A stretch of DNA of 64,000 bases from DATAWK01 sp036267255. Its GTDB lineage: Bacteria; Acidobacteriota; Terriglobia; Terriglobales; Acidobacteriaceae. This document shows, piece by piece, positions 38,980 to 48,213 of the stretch (position 1 is its first letter; the number at the start of each line of letters is the position of its first letter). Made by a program: the position numbers and the translations under genes. The notes under the pieces were generated by a model, which saw only the letters and a program-made list of their open reading frames with translations, ran no database searches and had not been told where the DNA came from. Location: NCBI GenBank assembly GCA_036267255.1, contig DATAWK010000043.1, positions 248,001-312,000 on the forward strand, written 5' to 3'.

Positions 38980-40333
38980 TGACGGTCTCCTCGATTTCCC
39001 GGAAACTACGCCCCGACGCTTCATGCTCCGCTGACTTGCCCGTGAAGGCTTGCCAGCGCCGAACGATCGTGTCGACATACGGGGGATCGATTTCTATCCC
39101 GTAACAGATTCGTCCCGTGCGTTCTGCCGCAATGACCGTTGTTCCGCTGCCGAGAAATGGATCCAGCACAATTTCACCTCGAGCCGAACAATCCAGAATC
39201 GCGTCGGCGACAAGTGCGACGGGCTTCACCGTGGGATGGAGTTCGAGGAGATTTCCTTCGGAAGTAGATCGGCCAAAGGAGCCGATCCCCGGATAGTGCC
39301 AGACATTGGTACGGTAGCGGCCCATCGCACCCAGCTGGATGTTGTTGCGGTGGGAGTTCTCTCCATGTTTAAACACGAGCACTAGTTCGTGTTGACTGCG
39401 GTAGAGCGATCCCATCCCGGCGTTATCTTTCGCCCACACGCACAGATTTTTCAGTTCGCCATAAACCGCCTTCCCTGCGGCCAGCAGTTCGCCCAGATGC
39501 CGCCAATCCATGCACACGTAATGAATCGATCCATTCACGCAATGGGAGGCAGCCGCTCCCAGAGACCGGCTGAGAAAACTAGTGAATTCCTCTGCGCTCA
39601 TTTCGCCGGATGCCATAGCAAAATCCGCATGATGCGTTCTGCCTAATCCGCTGGCATGCCCATCGATGCGAACGTTATAGGGTGGATCCGTAAAGACCAT
39701 GGCTGCCTTCTTGACCGCCATCAGCGTGGCGTAACTGACGGGGTCCAGCGCATTTCCGCAGACGACACGATGCTTCCCGAGGAGCCAGCAGTCTCCGATA
39801 CTGCTTACCAGAGGGCTTCCGGATTCTTCCGGAATCAGATCGGCAGCGTCGCAGTCAGCTTCGGACTCCCCACTTGCGCCCTCGATGAAGATGTCGATTT
39901 CTCCCATCTCAAAACCAGTCGTCTCCAGACTGAAGTCGATCTCCGCTTCCGAGAGAATCTTCAGTTGCTCGCCGAGCACCCGATCATCCCACAGGGCGTT
40001 TTCTGTCAGACGGTTGTCCGCGATCATGAATGCTCGTCGTTGATGTTCACTGAGGTGCTCCAGTCGAATGATCGGAACTTTCTCCATGTGAAGGAGTACA
40101 GCGGCTGCCACTCTTCCATGTCCGGCGATGACATTTAATTCCCGATCGACGAGAATCGGGACATTGAAGCCAAAGGTCCGAATGCTTTGCGCAATCTGGC
40201 GCACTTGTTTCTCGCTGTGGATGCGAGGATTTCGAGGATTGGGCTTGAGAGAAGTAAGGGATTTGTAAGCAATCGAAAGCTGCTGCTGCTTTGCTGATGC
40301 GTGTGTTTGAGATACAACTCTGGGATTGGACAT
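38969..40333 (-). CDS. ParB-nuclease-domain DNA methyltransferase (beta-class)
   Basis: 454 residues from the ATG at 40333, which has GAGGG upstream; the longer form from 40441 adds unrelated residues. N-terminal ParB-like domain (LKPNPRNPRIHSEKQ, VIAGHGRVAAAVLL, DNRLTENALWD), then a methylase: motif IV TDPPYN, SRSL and, later, FLGSGTTVIAAERTGR (motif I). The order IV before I marks the beta class (N4-C or N6-A). Found beside DUF5681 and terminase genes in many phage-like elements; it may protect or mark the element DNA. No cognate nuclease is adjacent. Confidence 0.9.
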   Translation of the reverse strand: MSNPRVVSQTHASAKQQQLSIAYKSLTSLKPNPRNPRIHSEKQVRQIAQSIRTFGFNVPILVDRELNVIAGHGRVAAAVLLHMEKVPIIRLEHLSEHQRRAFMIADNRLTENALWDDRVLGEQLKILSEAEIDFSLETTGFEMGEIDIFIEGASGESEADCDAADLIPEESGSPLVSSIGDCWLLGKHRVVCGNALDPVSYATLMAVKKAAMVFTDPPYNVRIDGHASGLGRTHHADFAMASGEMSAEEFTSFLSRSLGAAASHCVNGSIHYVCMDWRHLGELLAAGKAVYGELKNLCVWAKDNAGMGSLYRSQHELVLVFKHGENSHRNNIQLGAMGRYRTNVWHYPGIGSFGRSTSEGNLLELHPTVKPVALVADAILDCSARGEIVLDPFLGSGTTVIAAERTGRICYGIEIDPPYVDTIVRRWQAFTGKSAEHEASGRSFREIEETVNVR

Positions 40334-40690
40334 GGGCGACCCTCTGTGAACAAGTGTGCTGACGCTGAGCGTGCATGGGTGCCCAGGAAAGTGTTTCTGA
40401 TTATTTAGCAGAAAGGCCGAAGATGTTGCAATGACAAACAAGCACCATTAGGAAAGATTCAACACCCATCCTATTTCTGCGATGCTGTCGCGTCGGACCG
40501 TCTTTTATCACCAAACAGAATTGTGCTTTTAATTCCAGGAGCTTCTGGACGGACTGCACAACGTGAAGCTGGAGGAGAACATTGGCCTACAACTGATCTC
40601 TGATTGGACTTGACTGTCCGCCCGGGTAGAGCGTCACTGTGTGTGCCGGCCTTCTCTCTAGGAGAAAAAAGGCCGACTCAGGATGCCTCG
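40334..40690. other. Divergent promoter region of the phage-like cluster
   Basis: 357 bp between the methyltransferase (minus) and the DUF2924 gene (plus). No gene or strong repeat seen. Likely carries both promoters. Confidence 0.4.
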
Positions 40691-41125
40691 ATGGACAAGA
40701 ATCTGGCCCACAGAATCTCGGCTTTACCCGCTCTTAATAAATCCCAGTTGCTCGTTCTCTGGAGCGAGAATTTCAGCAAAGCTCCACCGCCCAAGTTACG
40801 CAAAGAGCTGATGATTCCCATTCTCGCCTACCGGATGCAGGAGAAAGAATACGGCGGATTATCCCATTCAGCTCGGAAACGGCTGCGCGAGATTGCAAAA
40901 GCGATCTCGTCTGAGAAGCGACCGCAGAAGGAGATTCCCTCCGGTTCCGAGAATGGAACTCGTCTGCTTCGCTCCTGGCACGGCGAAGTGCATGAGGTCA
41001 TCGTGACGGATACTGGCTATGTCTACCGCGGATCTACATTTTCGAGTTTGTCGAAGATCACCAGAGAGATCACAGGCACACCGTGGTCTGGCCCTCTCTT
41101 CTTCGGCACCAGGAAGAAGGCATGA
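40691..41125 (+). CDS. DUF2924 protein
   Basis: 144 residues from the ATG at 40691 (AGGA upstream). Family features: LRKELMIPILAYRMQEKEYGGL, then a strand-rich part WHGEVHEVIVTDTGYVYRG and SSLSKITREITGTPWSGPLFFG. DUF2924 genes almost always sit directly before a large serine recombinase. Here the stop overlaps the recombinase start by 4 nt (ATGA). The C-terminal domain resembles a small DNA-binding fold and may act as a recombinase cofactor (inference). Confidence 0.88.
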   Translation: MDKNLAHRISALPALNKSQLLVLWSENFSKAPPPKLRKELMIPILAYRMQEKEYGGLSHSARKRLREIAKAISSEKRPQKEIPSGSENGTRLLRSWHGEVHEVIVTDTGYVYRGSTFSSLSKITREITGTPWSGPLFFGTRKKA

Positions 41126-42816
41126 CCACTTCTGTCCGGATCCGATGCGCCATTTACACCCGCAAGTCATCGGAAGAAGGTCTGGAGCAGTCCTTCAACT
41201 CGCTCGATGCACAGCGAGAAGCCTGCGAAGCCTATATCGTGAGCCAGAGGCATGAAGGCTGGCAGCTGATTCCTACTCAGTATGACGACGGCGGCTTCTC
41301 CGGCGGCAATATGGAGCGACCGGCTCTGAAACGGCTGCTCGATGACATCGCAGCCAAACGAGTCGATACCGTCGTGGTCTATAAGGTCGACCGGCTGACA
41401 CGCTCACTGGCAGACTTTGCCAAGATCGTCGAGCAGTTCGACAAGCAGGGTATCAGCTTTGTCTCAGTTACCCAGCAGTTCAACACCACCACCTCAATGG
41501 GACGGTTGACGCTGAACGTTCTTCTCTCCTTCGCCCAGTTTGAGCGGGAAGTGACGGGAGAACGCATCCGGGACAAGATTGCTGCCTCGAAGCGAAAAGG
41601 GATGTGGATGGGCGGTGTCGTTCCGCTCGGCTATGACCTCGCGGATCGGCATCTTGTCCTCAATCCAGCCGAAGCCGATCAGGTGCAAGAGATCTACCGG
41701 ACCTACCTCAAATTGGGCTGTGTCACAAAACTCCAAGCGTATCTCGAACAAGCAGGAGTCCGCAGTAAGAAGCGGATGAGCCGCACTGGGCGAGCCTCGG
41801 GAGGAGCTTCCTACTCTCGTGGCGCTCTCTATCTGATCCTGCATAACCGGATTTATCTGGGCGATATCACCCACAAGGGCACCTCCTACCCTGGTCAACA
41901 CCCGGCGATTATCGAGCAGAGGCTCTGGGAGCAGGTGCAACTGAAGTTCCAGTCCAATCTACAGGCGGCACGAAAGCGGCCACGAGCCACGGAACAAAGT
42001 CTGCTGATGGGCCTTCTCTATGACGAGCATGGCCATCGGTTCACACCGTCGCATGCCACAAAGAAAGGTCGGCGTTATCGCTATTACGTTTCCCAGGCCG
42101 TGATCAAGAAGACCAGAAGTAAACACGCTGGTCCGGTGCGAATTCCGGCATCTGAGATCGAGGAGCTGGTGCTGTCGCAACTGACCTTGCTGTTGCGATC
42201 ACCTCAACGGCTAATGGATATCCTCGCGGATTCCGACGCATCTCTGGCAGAAGTGCAGGCGATAACAGAAGCATCTCGAGAGTGGAGCGCTGCCTCATCT
42301 GAAAAGATTCAGCAACTGCTGCGGTTGACGGTGAAGAGGATTCTTGTCCGAAACGAGAGAATCGAGATTGAAATCATCAGATCGACTCTTCGGCAGACAG
42401 TGTTGGGCGTGTCCGACGATCCAGCTCTGCCGGGCAACAAACTGGACGATCTTGTCGCGATTGAAGCTACTGCCCAGTTGAAACGATGTGGCGGTGAAGT
42501 CCGTCTGGTACTGCCGCCCGATTCTCCGGGCGCGAAACCACATTCAGTTCCGTCCTTGATCCGCGCAATTTCAAGAGCGCACGACTGGGTGGATCGCATC
42601 CTGCGAGGCGAGGCTGTAAACCAGCGATCCATCGCGAAAGAGACAGGTCTCGATGAGCGCTACATCAGCCGTGTCATCCCGCTGGCCTTTCTAGCTCCGG
42701 ATCTGACGGAAGCGATTCTCGAAGGCAAGCAGGCTGCTCATCTCTCGCTTGATACCTGTCTCGGAAACATCCCGGACGACTGGAACCAACAGCGGGCGCA
42801 ATTGTCAGGAAACTGA
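41122..42816 (+). CDS. Large serine recombinase
   Basis: 564 residues from the ATG at 41122. N-terminal resolvase domain with catalytic Ser16 (YTRKSSEEGLEQSFNSLDAQ), Arg in VDRLTRSLADF and ERIRDKIAASKRKG. Then the Recombinase domain (GYDLADRHLVLNPAEADQV, RGALYLILHNRIYLGDITHKG) and a zinc-ribbon-like region that lacks its cysteines (YDEHGHRFTPSHATKKGRR). It would integrate and excise the element at short att sites. The hairpin-rich region just downstream (42.9-43.3 kb) may hold the attachment site. Confidence 0.9.
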   Translation: MTTSVRIRCAIYTRKSSEEGLEQSFNSLDAQREACEAYIVSQRHEGWQLIPTQYDDGGFSGGNMERPALKRLLDDIAAKRVDTVVVYKVDRLTRSLADFAKIVEQFDKQGISFVSVTQQFNTTTSMGRLTLNVLLSFAQFEREVTGERIRDKIAASKRKGMWMGGVVPLGYDLADRHLVLNPAEADQVQEIYRTYLKLGCVTKLQAYLEQAGVRSKKRMSRTGRASGGASYSRGALYLILHNRIYLGDITHKGTSYPGQHPAIIEQRLWEQVQLKFQSNLQAARKRPRATEQSLLMGLLYDEHGHRFTPSHATKKGRRYRYYVSQAVIKKTRSKHAGPVRIPASEIEELVLSQLTLLLRSPQRLMDILADSDASLAEVQAITEASREWSAASSEKIQQLLRLTVKRILVRNERIEIEIIRSTLRQTVLGVSDDPALPGNKLDDLVAIEATAQLKRCGGEVRLVLPPDSPGAKPHSVPSLIRAISRAHDWVDRILRGEAVNQRSIAKETGLDERYISRVIPLAFLAPDLTEAILEGKQAAHLSLDTCLGNIPDDWNQQRAQLSGN

Positions 42817-43013
42817 ATTCCCCAATCAATAACATTCCATTCAAACATCTATAAAATCGGATCGCCACGACACCATGTGTGCCGGCTGTGTATCGATTCG
42901 AGTCTGAAGGTGAACTACTGGTCTGGAAAGCAGGTAGAGTATTCCGCGTGATCCCTGCAGACTGACCGGTTTTTGGGGGATCAAAGCGCCCTAACGACCT
43001 CTGCCGTGACAGA

Positions 43014-43085
43014 AGTGCTTTTGGATGTAACTCATTGAAAACATGAGCACCCTTGGCTACCAAAAGCACTGTAAGTCATTGAAAC
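43014..43085. repeat. Inverted repeat with embedded direct repeat downstream of the recombinase
   Basis: agtgcttttgg (43014-43024) and ccaaaagcact (43060-43070) are perfect complements. tgtaactcattgaaaac (43026-43042) and tgtaagtcattgaaac (43070-43085) are direct repeats. It could be a terminator, an att core or a small structured RNA. Confidence 0.55.
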
Positions 43086-43100
43086 AATCCGTGGGCAGAG

Positions 43101-43138
43101 TTTTAGCACCCTCGCCAGCACCCTTGTCGACCTCTGCC
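43101..43138. repeat. Copy A (short form) of the module-boundary repeat
   Basis: Reads ttttagcaccctcgccagca then cccttgtcgacctctgcc. It shares tt(t)(c/t)ag.accct..(g/c)agcacc and acctctgcc with copies B (50070) and C (51841), but lacks the middle aaagtccgcaa...ttgggca segment. It lies between the recombinase and the first defence module. Confidence 0.55.
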
Positions 43139-43164
43139 TTTTGATTACAAACCTTTGCCCCGCA

Positions 43165-43256
43165 ACGGCAACGGCCAGGGAATCTAGACCGTTGCCGTCG
43201 CACAGCAGCAGTCGGACCGGAGCCGACTGCTGCCGTTGTTCTGCAGAGGTCTAGAT
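43165..43256. repeat. Nested hairpins in the intergenic region
   Basis: acggcaacgg (43165-43174) pairs with ccgttgccgt (43189-43198). gcagcagtcgg (43205-43215) pairs with ccgactgctgc (43223-43233). tctagacc (43183-43190) pairs with ggtctaga (43249-43256), enclosing the second hairpin. gacctctgcc or its complement occurs at 42996, 43129 and 43282, and a partial match lies at 43243. A folded DNA recombination site or a structured RNA is possible. Confidence 0.6.
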
Positions 43257-43456
43257 CTGAGAAATCAGCTAATTCTGCTAGGGCAGAGGTCTACGCCATA
43301 GATTAGAGCGCGCACTCTTGGTCCACAAGGAGGAATTCGTCAATCCTTGCGTCACTGACGACAAGCCGACTAATGAGATGGTCCGCCGCTAGCTATGGCG
43401 CGCCCCTTCCTGCACTTTTCCTCTTTCCTGCCTGCGGCGCCTAAGGCATGGTTAAG

Positions 43457-45325
43457 TTAACTTTTCGGGGTCGCAGGGAAAAATCCATATCTGCCTATTG
43501 ATGATCTCGAAAAATGAAGGTAGTGAAGCTCATCGTGTAGATCTTCAGGGGGGTCGTTATTCTCAAGGACAATGACCTGCTTATCCGCTGGCAGGGATGC
43601 CAAGCCGGTATAGAAGGCGGTTACAACATCATCAGGAACAACCTCATCGCCTGGAACCGTATCTCGACGCTTATAGGTGACAAGCGGAGAGTCGAGCAAG
43701 ACGAAGCCGGGATGCGGACGAGGTTCGTTTGCGTCTAGTGAATAATCTAGGAGGCCGATGATGTACGCGGCATAGGCGATAGCGCGGAAGCCCTTGCCTT
43801 CGCTGCCGCGCTCTTTCCCCGAGATGATCAAATCGTGAGCGTCCTCATCAAAGGTCACACGTGTGAGATCGGGATATCTCCAAGACTCCAGTAAGGACTG
43901 CACTGCTAGACTGAACGCTTCAGTCGAGCCTGCGGGATATAGTCTAGAAGCGTTTGCGACAGAACCCCTCTTCCATTTGGACCGCGAAATTCGGCTTCGC
44001 TCGGCTCTGAGCGCTTCTAACCTTTCACCGAGAAGGTGGGCTTGGACTAGTCGGTCCTTGAGCAATATCATCTCATTCAATTCAGTCTGTGATTGCTTCG
44101 CAGACGGAGTCAGTATTTCCAGAAGCGTCCTGCTCGCAGTTTCGAATGAGGTGCGTTGCTCTTCGAGAGCATTGGAAATGGAGACTAATTGGGCATCGAG
44201 TTCCTCGGTAGTGCCGACCAGATCGCGCAGAAGCGCCTTTATCTTGCTCGTCTCGGCCGCACATGCGCGTTGGATGTCCGTCAGTGTCGGGCTGTCCTCA
44301 GCACGGTGGACGCTTGGATCATGTTGGTCTCCCTCTGCGCCACAAAGAGGGCATCTGACTTGTTGGAGTTGCATGAAGAAGGAATCCATCTCGCTGATCG
44401 CCATCAGCCTATCGAGGTCACTGTTGTAGTGCTGTTCTAGAAGCTTGAATCGACCACGCAGTTCACCAGTGGCGATTTGTCTCTGTTCTAGTTTGTTTGC
44501 GTTACGCCATGCGTCGTTACGAAGCTCCTCTTGCACGGCGAGTTCCTGTTGGTTGCTGCTGACAGCTTCGGAAACGCGCAGCATGGTGCTGGTTACGGCA
44601 CCAAGACGAAAACTAAGAGTCGATGGTTCTGGATCGAGATCGTGAATCTCTTTCTCCAAACCTTCGATGAGCCGGTCCATGAGATCGACTTGAGCTGTTC
44701 GCCTAGCCGCGCTCTGTTTGCTGGTTTCGGTAGCGAGCACGGAAGAGTCATCATCACCTGTCAGAAGAAGCTTCAAGAACGATACTTCTTCTGGAGCGCT
44801 CGCATATTGTCCGGAAAGCGCCGGCGACCCTTCGCCGATGATTCGAACCTCGTTGACTATCGTGACTCGTCTGAAGTCGGAGAAACCGACTTGTCTCGTC
44901 TTACCGGCTTTCGACTGGCGAATCTTCAACCCCCAGGCTCCCATCAAACCGAGGAGGAAGCCAGAAATGGTTTTGTCGTTTGCAGGGTCGTTTTTCTCTG
45001 AGAGGAACTCCTCCGATAAAACAACTGCACCGGGCACGATAACTCGATGAGTGAAGAAGTCGCCGGTCAGGCTTCGTTCAAGTTGATGGAGCTGGCCGTT
45101 CTGGTCTTCAAGTTCCAGAGTGCAGGTCTTGTAGCCCTTGCTCTCAGTGATTCTCTTCGGTTTCTTAGAACTTCCGAGCATGAACGCAATGCACTGGAGG
45201 ATGTACGATTTGCCGGTGTTTGAAGCACCGGAAATCACGTTGGTGCCTGCGCGGAACGTGATTTCCGCTGCGGGTTTACTTGGACCCGTTACGCGAAGCG
45301 CTCGCAATTGAAATCGGCCTGTCAC
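43457..45325 (-). CDS. ABC-three-component system ATPase (DUF3732/Rad50-like)
   Basis: 622 residues, GTG start overlapping the previous stop (GTGA). Walker A GASNTGKS (33-40), long coiled-coil arms with a Rad50-hook-like CPLC (Cys325, Cys328) at their tip, then SEGKGFRAIAYAAY near the signature and Walker B FVLLDSPLV. It matches the DUF3732 ABC ATPases of ABC-3C conflict systems, thought to sense invading nucleic acid and license the effector (family knowledge). Last gene of a three-gene operon with the middle component and the nuclease effector. Confidence 0.85.
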   Translation of the reverse strand: MTGRFQLRALRVTGPSKPAAEITFRAGTNVISGASNTGKSYILQCIAFMLGSSKKPKRITESKGYKTCTLELEDQNGQLHQLERSLTGDFFTHRVIVPGAVVLSEEFLSEKNDPANDKTISGFLLGLMGAWGLKIRQSKAGKTRQVGFSDFRRVTIVNEVRIIGEGSPALSGQYASAPEEVSFLKLLLTGDDDSSVLATETSKQSAARRTAQVDLMDRLIEGLEKEIHDLDPEPSTLSFRLGAVTSTMLRVSEAVSSNQQELAVQEELRNDAWRNANKLEQRQIATGELRGRFKLLEQHYNSDLDRLMAISEMDSFFMQLQQVRCPLCGAEGDQHDPSVHRAEDSPTLTDIQRACAAETSKIKALLRDLVGTTEELDAQLVSISNALEEQRTSFETASRTLLEILTPSAKQSQTELNEMILLKDRLVQAHLLGERLEALRAERSRISRSKWKRGSVANASRLYPAGSTEAFSLAVQSLLESWRYPDLTRVTFDEDAHDLIISGKERGSEGKGFRAIAYAAYIIGLLDYSLDANEPRPHPGFVLLDSPLVTYKRRDTVPGDEVVPDDVVTAFYTGLASLPADKQVIVLENNDPPEDLHDELHYLHFSRSSIGRYGFFPATPKS

Positions 45326-45813
45326 TGCGTATCGTCCTCCGCTGCCTCTTTAAAAATGAATTCTCCGCCCCAGCGGTCAAGATTCGTTTTGAAATATGTC
45401 ACGAGGTCTGTGTCCGAAAGCCCACCGAACTGAGAGACAACCCATTTTGCTCGTTCCCTCAACAACGTCGTATATGGTTGCTCTAAATACGCCAGGAACG
45501 GTGAAGTAATACCCGTTGACGCGTAGCTGATACCGACGTTAGAGAAGTTTCTTTGAATAAGCTCTCGACTCAGCATGAGGAGAAGTCCTCGTTCGACCCA
45601 GTGCCGACGAACAAGCGCCTCTCCCGAGCGCAGTGGCGTAGCAGGATGGATACTCGGAGGTCCGTCGGTCACGTCTCCCGAATGAACAAGCAAATAGTCA
45701 TAAAAGACAAGCCTCTGCAGATCGCAGGCAGTGCGCTGGCTGGATGCCTCAAGTAGAGCTAGGGCTCGCAATCCGCATTCGAGAGGAGAGTTGAATGTAG
45801 TCTCTTGGCTCAT
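45322..45813 (-). CDS. ABC-three-component system middle component
   Basis: 163 residues from the ATG at 45813. Start and stop overlap both neighbours (ATGA, GTGA), the layout of ABC-3C operons. Recognisable middle-component pattern: FNSPLECGLRALALLEASSQ, RLVFYDYLLVHSGDV, then ERGLLLMLSRELI and the C-terminal WGGEFIF. This small helical protein links ATPase and effector. Its exact subtype was not assigned. Confidence 0.8.
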   Translation of the reverse strand: MSQETTFNSPLECGLRALALLEASSQRTACDLQRLVFYDYLLVHSGDVTDGPPSIHPATPLRSGEALVRRHWVERGLLLMLSRELIQRNFSNVGISYASTGITSPFLAYLEQPYTTLLRERAKWVVSQFGGLSDTDLVTYFKTNLDRWGGEFIFKEAAEDDTQ

Positions 45814-46934
45814 GGCACCCACACAATCCGGTCTTGGTTCGCTAGTTGATGACAGATGCCACTTCGGTGGTAGCCTTCGAGACATTCTTTCAACGGATGA
45901 CTGTCGATTTGCAATGATCGAGCAGCCTTGACCACTTCTTTCAGGCGTTCGAAGCCGCTTGGATGATCGCTCTCCAGAGTGTCTAGAACGCCATCTTCGA
46001 TGAGGTCTTGGAGACGCTCGAAGCATCCGTCTTCCGGGACGTTGTCGCGGGTAAAGTTTCGAAGAAGCTCTGCCAGGTAGAAATGAGTTCGCTGACGATC
46101 AAAATGCTTTTTCAACGAGGGGTGATTTCCAAGGTCACTGGGGAGCAAGACGCTTTCCGACAGGTGGTCACTGTAAGCTTGGAGCAGTTGCTCGATGAAT
46201 CGAGTCTCTGTTTCGGCAATCTCGACTGGGACATTCGCTTGGCTGGGCGGCAGCTTTACCAGTCCTCCGCCGAAGCGCGTCGCGTGAAAACGCGTGGCTC
46301 GGTGCTGTTCTACAACGCGGGGCGGCGGCACATCTTTGACGATACTGAAATCAAAGGCTTCGACGTACTGTAGTAAAGCGCCCTCAAGTTGAACGTTTTG
46401 CTTTCCCACTCGCAGGAGATCCCCTTTGAGCCACTGCTCAATAAGCGCCTTTCTCATCTCGGTGGGCTTTTCGAAAAAGCTGAGAGCCTCAGGCCCAACG
46501 CCTCTCGGAGCAACAAAGTAGTAGGCTCGCGGCACTGAATAGCTCTTTTGATTTGTGTAGTAGCAGAGCTTGGCGAGTTCTTTCCAAAGATCACTGGGAT
46601 AAAGAGCGTGGTCGTAGTGCTTGCATTGATAATTGTCCCAGGGAGTCTCGCTGCTGACAGCTCGGGTATAGCCAATGACGTCACGTCCCTTGTCACCAGA
46701 ACCGCTTGCCCGACGCACTTCTCTATATTGCCATCGCAGGCTCTCTACCCACTCGCGAATGAACTTCTCCCACTCGTCAGCGGAATAGATCTTGACCACC
46801 TCAAGAGGATCCAGCCGTTGACCTAATAAGATCTGCTGATTCGTCAAGCGTCCCTCGTTTGCAGGGGGAACGATGGGGTCGAGCTGCTCAAATTCGATGT
46901 CGGCGTCGATGTTGCTCTCCAGAACGCAAGCCAT
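45810..46934 (-). CDS. ABC-three-component effector: Mrr-like nuclease with ABC-3C C-terminal domain
   Basis: 374 residues. The N-terminal part has a restriction-endonuclease-like core: GSGDKGRDV (Asp85) and YQCKHY (Gln103, Lys105), the D...QxK pattern of Mrr-type DNases. The C-terminal ~120 residues are the ABC-3C effector domain: KKHFDRQRTHFYLAELLRNF, then GICHQLANQDRIVWVP. Expected role: DNA cleavage or cell shutdown when the partner ATPase detects infection (inference from family). First gene of the operon. Upstream DNA to 47358 has only a small candidate gene. Confidence 0.87.
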   Translation of the reverse strand: MACVLESNIDADIEFEQLDPIVPPANEGRLTNQQILLGQRLDPLEVVKIYSADEWEKFIREWVESLRWQYREVRRASGSGDKGRDVIGYTRAVSSETPWDNYQCKHYDHALYPSDLWKELAKLCYYTNQKSYSVPRAYYFVAPRGVGPEALSFFEKPTEMRKALIEQWLKGDLLRVGKQNVQLEGALLQYVEAFDFSIVKDVPPPRVVEQHRATRFHATRFGGGLVKLPPSQANVPVEIAETETRFIEQLLQAYSDHLSESVLLPSDLGNHPSLKKHFDRQRTHFYLAELLRNFTRDNVPEDGCFERLQDLIEDGVLDTLESDHPSGFERLKEVVKAARSLQIDSHPLKECLEGYHRSGICHQLANQDRIVWVP

Positions 46935-47151
46935 TGGCCTCGGACGGGCATTCCGAAGGGCCGAAAATCCACTTCATGTGGGCGGCGTAATTCTATCAGG
47001 AATTGTTTACCGGGATTGGGATCTCTCAGAAGCCTGCTGCAGTCACGCGGCGGACCATACATTATCGGGAGCGAACATCTCCGGGACTTTGTTTATCGAC
47101 GGATACTTCGGCCTTGAGAGGATGGAGTATGCAATTCCATAAGCGGTGAAG

Positions 47152-47310
47152 ATGAACACGAAAAACGGTATCTGGTCACCATACAAAGCCTTCTACGTGG
47201 AGGCCATGTTGTTCAATGCACGCTTCGCAGTGGTCTCCGTCGAGCGTGTAGGAGCCGCGATCGACGCATTGGCCGAGAACGCCTCTGGGGATCTCTCGGA
47301 CCACGAATAG
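47152..47310 (+). CDS. Candidate 52-residue protein or gene remnant
   Basis: Opens MNTKNGIWSPYKAFYVEAML and ends ALAENASGDLSDHE. The codon pattern and helical, amphipathic sequence look protein-like, but the ribosome-binding site is weak and no family was recognised. It lies between the two defence operons, on the opposite strand. It could be the tail of a lost gene. Confidence 0.3.
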   Translation: MNTKNGIWSPYKAFYVEAMLFNARFAVVSVERVGAAIDALAENASGDLSDHE

Positions 47311-47358
47311 CAATAGCCCCAGAGAGATGCAATGGTGCGAAGCTTCTTGACCTGCAGG

Positions 47359-48207
47359 TCACTGAGGTATCAGAAGAAACCCGATATTCGCAAACCAATC
47401 GTCCTGACTGAGTGATGTGTAGGCAGCGGTCCGCCAGGAATTAAGGTGAGATTCTCGGCAGGTCTCTGCTTGCTCGCTGAGGAACTTTTTAATTGCGGCC
47501 GCATTGCCGTTCAATCGGGTCGCGAGGTAGAACCGCAAGTCGCTCAATTCGCTGGCAGCGTTGGAAGTGAATAGCGAAGCGAGCTTGAAGACCATAAAGT
47601 GCTGCCTAACGATTGCACGATCGATCTCATTCCAATGGGGTGGCGGATTTACAGAGAACCGTACCGCCGGTGGAGAGACGTGAAGGACCTCGGCAAACAA
47701 CCAAGTCTCCTCAGTGAAGCACTCGAAGTACGGATGAATAGTTTGCTCTTCCGCGAGTCTCGGGTACCGGGCCAACTTTGCTTTATTGCAGTCCGCGCAC
47801 GCGGGTACTAAATTGATCGGCGTGACAACGAAATCGATGTACCGAGACTGGGGCAGGTGGTGGTCGAGTGTGCTCACAACGCCGACCCCGCAAAGAGGAC
47901 AGGTCCGATATGGTACTGAAGATACAAGTTCGTCATATATGTCGCGAGCGACCCCAGCACGGCTGCTCAAAGATCTTTTATAGAGGTCTTTCATCTCAGT
48001 GAGGCTGACCTGCCCTTCAATGGACTCCCGTCTCTCGATGAGATTAAGACATCTGAGTGTTGCCAACGCCTCGTACCTCTCCGCCCGAGCTACAACCTCT
48101 GGTGTGATGGCGGCAAGCCGCGACCTCAGGTCCTCAGAGGGAGATCCTGAGCTGCAGGTGGTGAAAGCGGTATGAGTGGATATTGTTGGCTTCGGTAAAC
48201 GTCTCAA
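47359..48207 (-). CDS. HNH endonuclease, PtuB-like
   Basis: 282 residues. An HNH motif with zinc-binding cysteines: Cys103-x2-Cys106 (RTCPLCG), catalytic DHH at 115-117 (STLDHHLPQS), Asn132 and Cys137-x2-Cys140 (LVPACADCNKAK). The ~110 C-terminal residues are helical. It starts 6 bp after the ATPase gene, so it is co-transcribed and second in order, as PtuB is in Septu systems. Likely DNA or tRNA cleavage upon phage infection (inference). Sequence outside the HNH core was not matched to PtuB by eye. Confidence 0.8.
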   Translation of the reverse strand: MRRLPKPTISTHTAFTTCSSGSPSEDLRSRLAAITPEVVARAERYEALATLRCLNLIERRESIEGQVSLTEMKDLYKRSLSSRAGVARDIYDELVSSVPYRTCPLCGVGVVSTLDHHLPQSRYIDFVVTPINLVPACADCNKAKLARYPRLAEEQTIHPYFECFTEETWLFAEVLHVSPPAVRFSVNPPPHWNEIDRAIVRQHFMVFKLASLFTSNAASELSDLRFYLATRLNGNAAAIKKFLSEQAETCRESHLNSWRTAAYTSLSQDDWFANIGFLLIPQ

Positions 48208-48213
48208 AATCGC

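Noticed and set aside
43863..44429. 188-codon plus-strand frame inside the ABC ATPase gene
   Set aside because: The ATPase motifs (Walker A, CPLC, Walker B) are all on the minus strand; the antisense frame has no start signal or family pattern.
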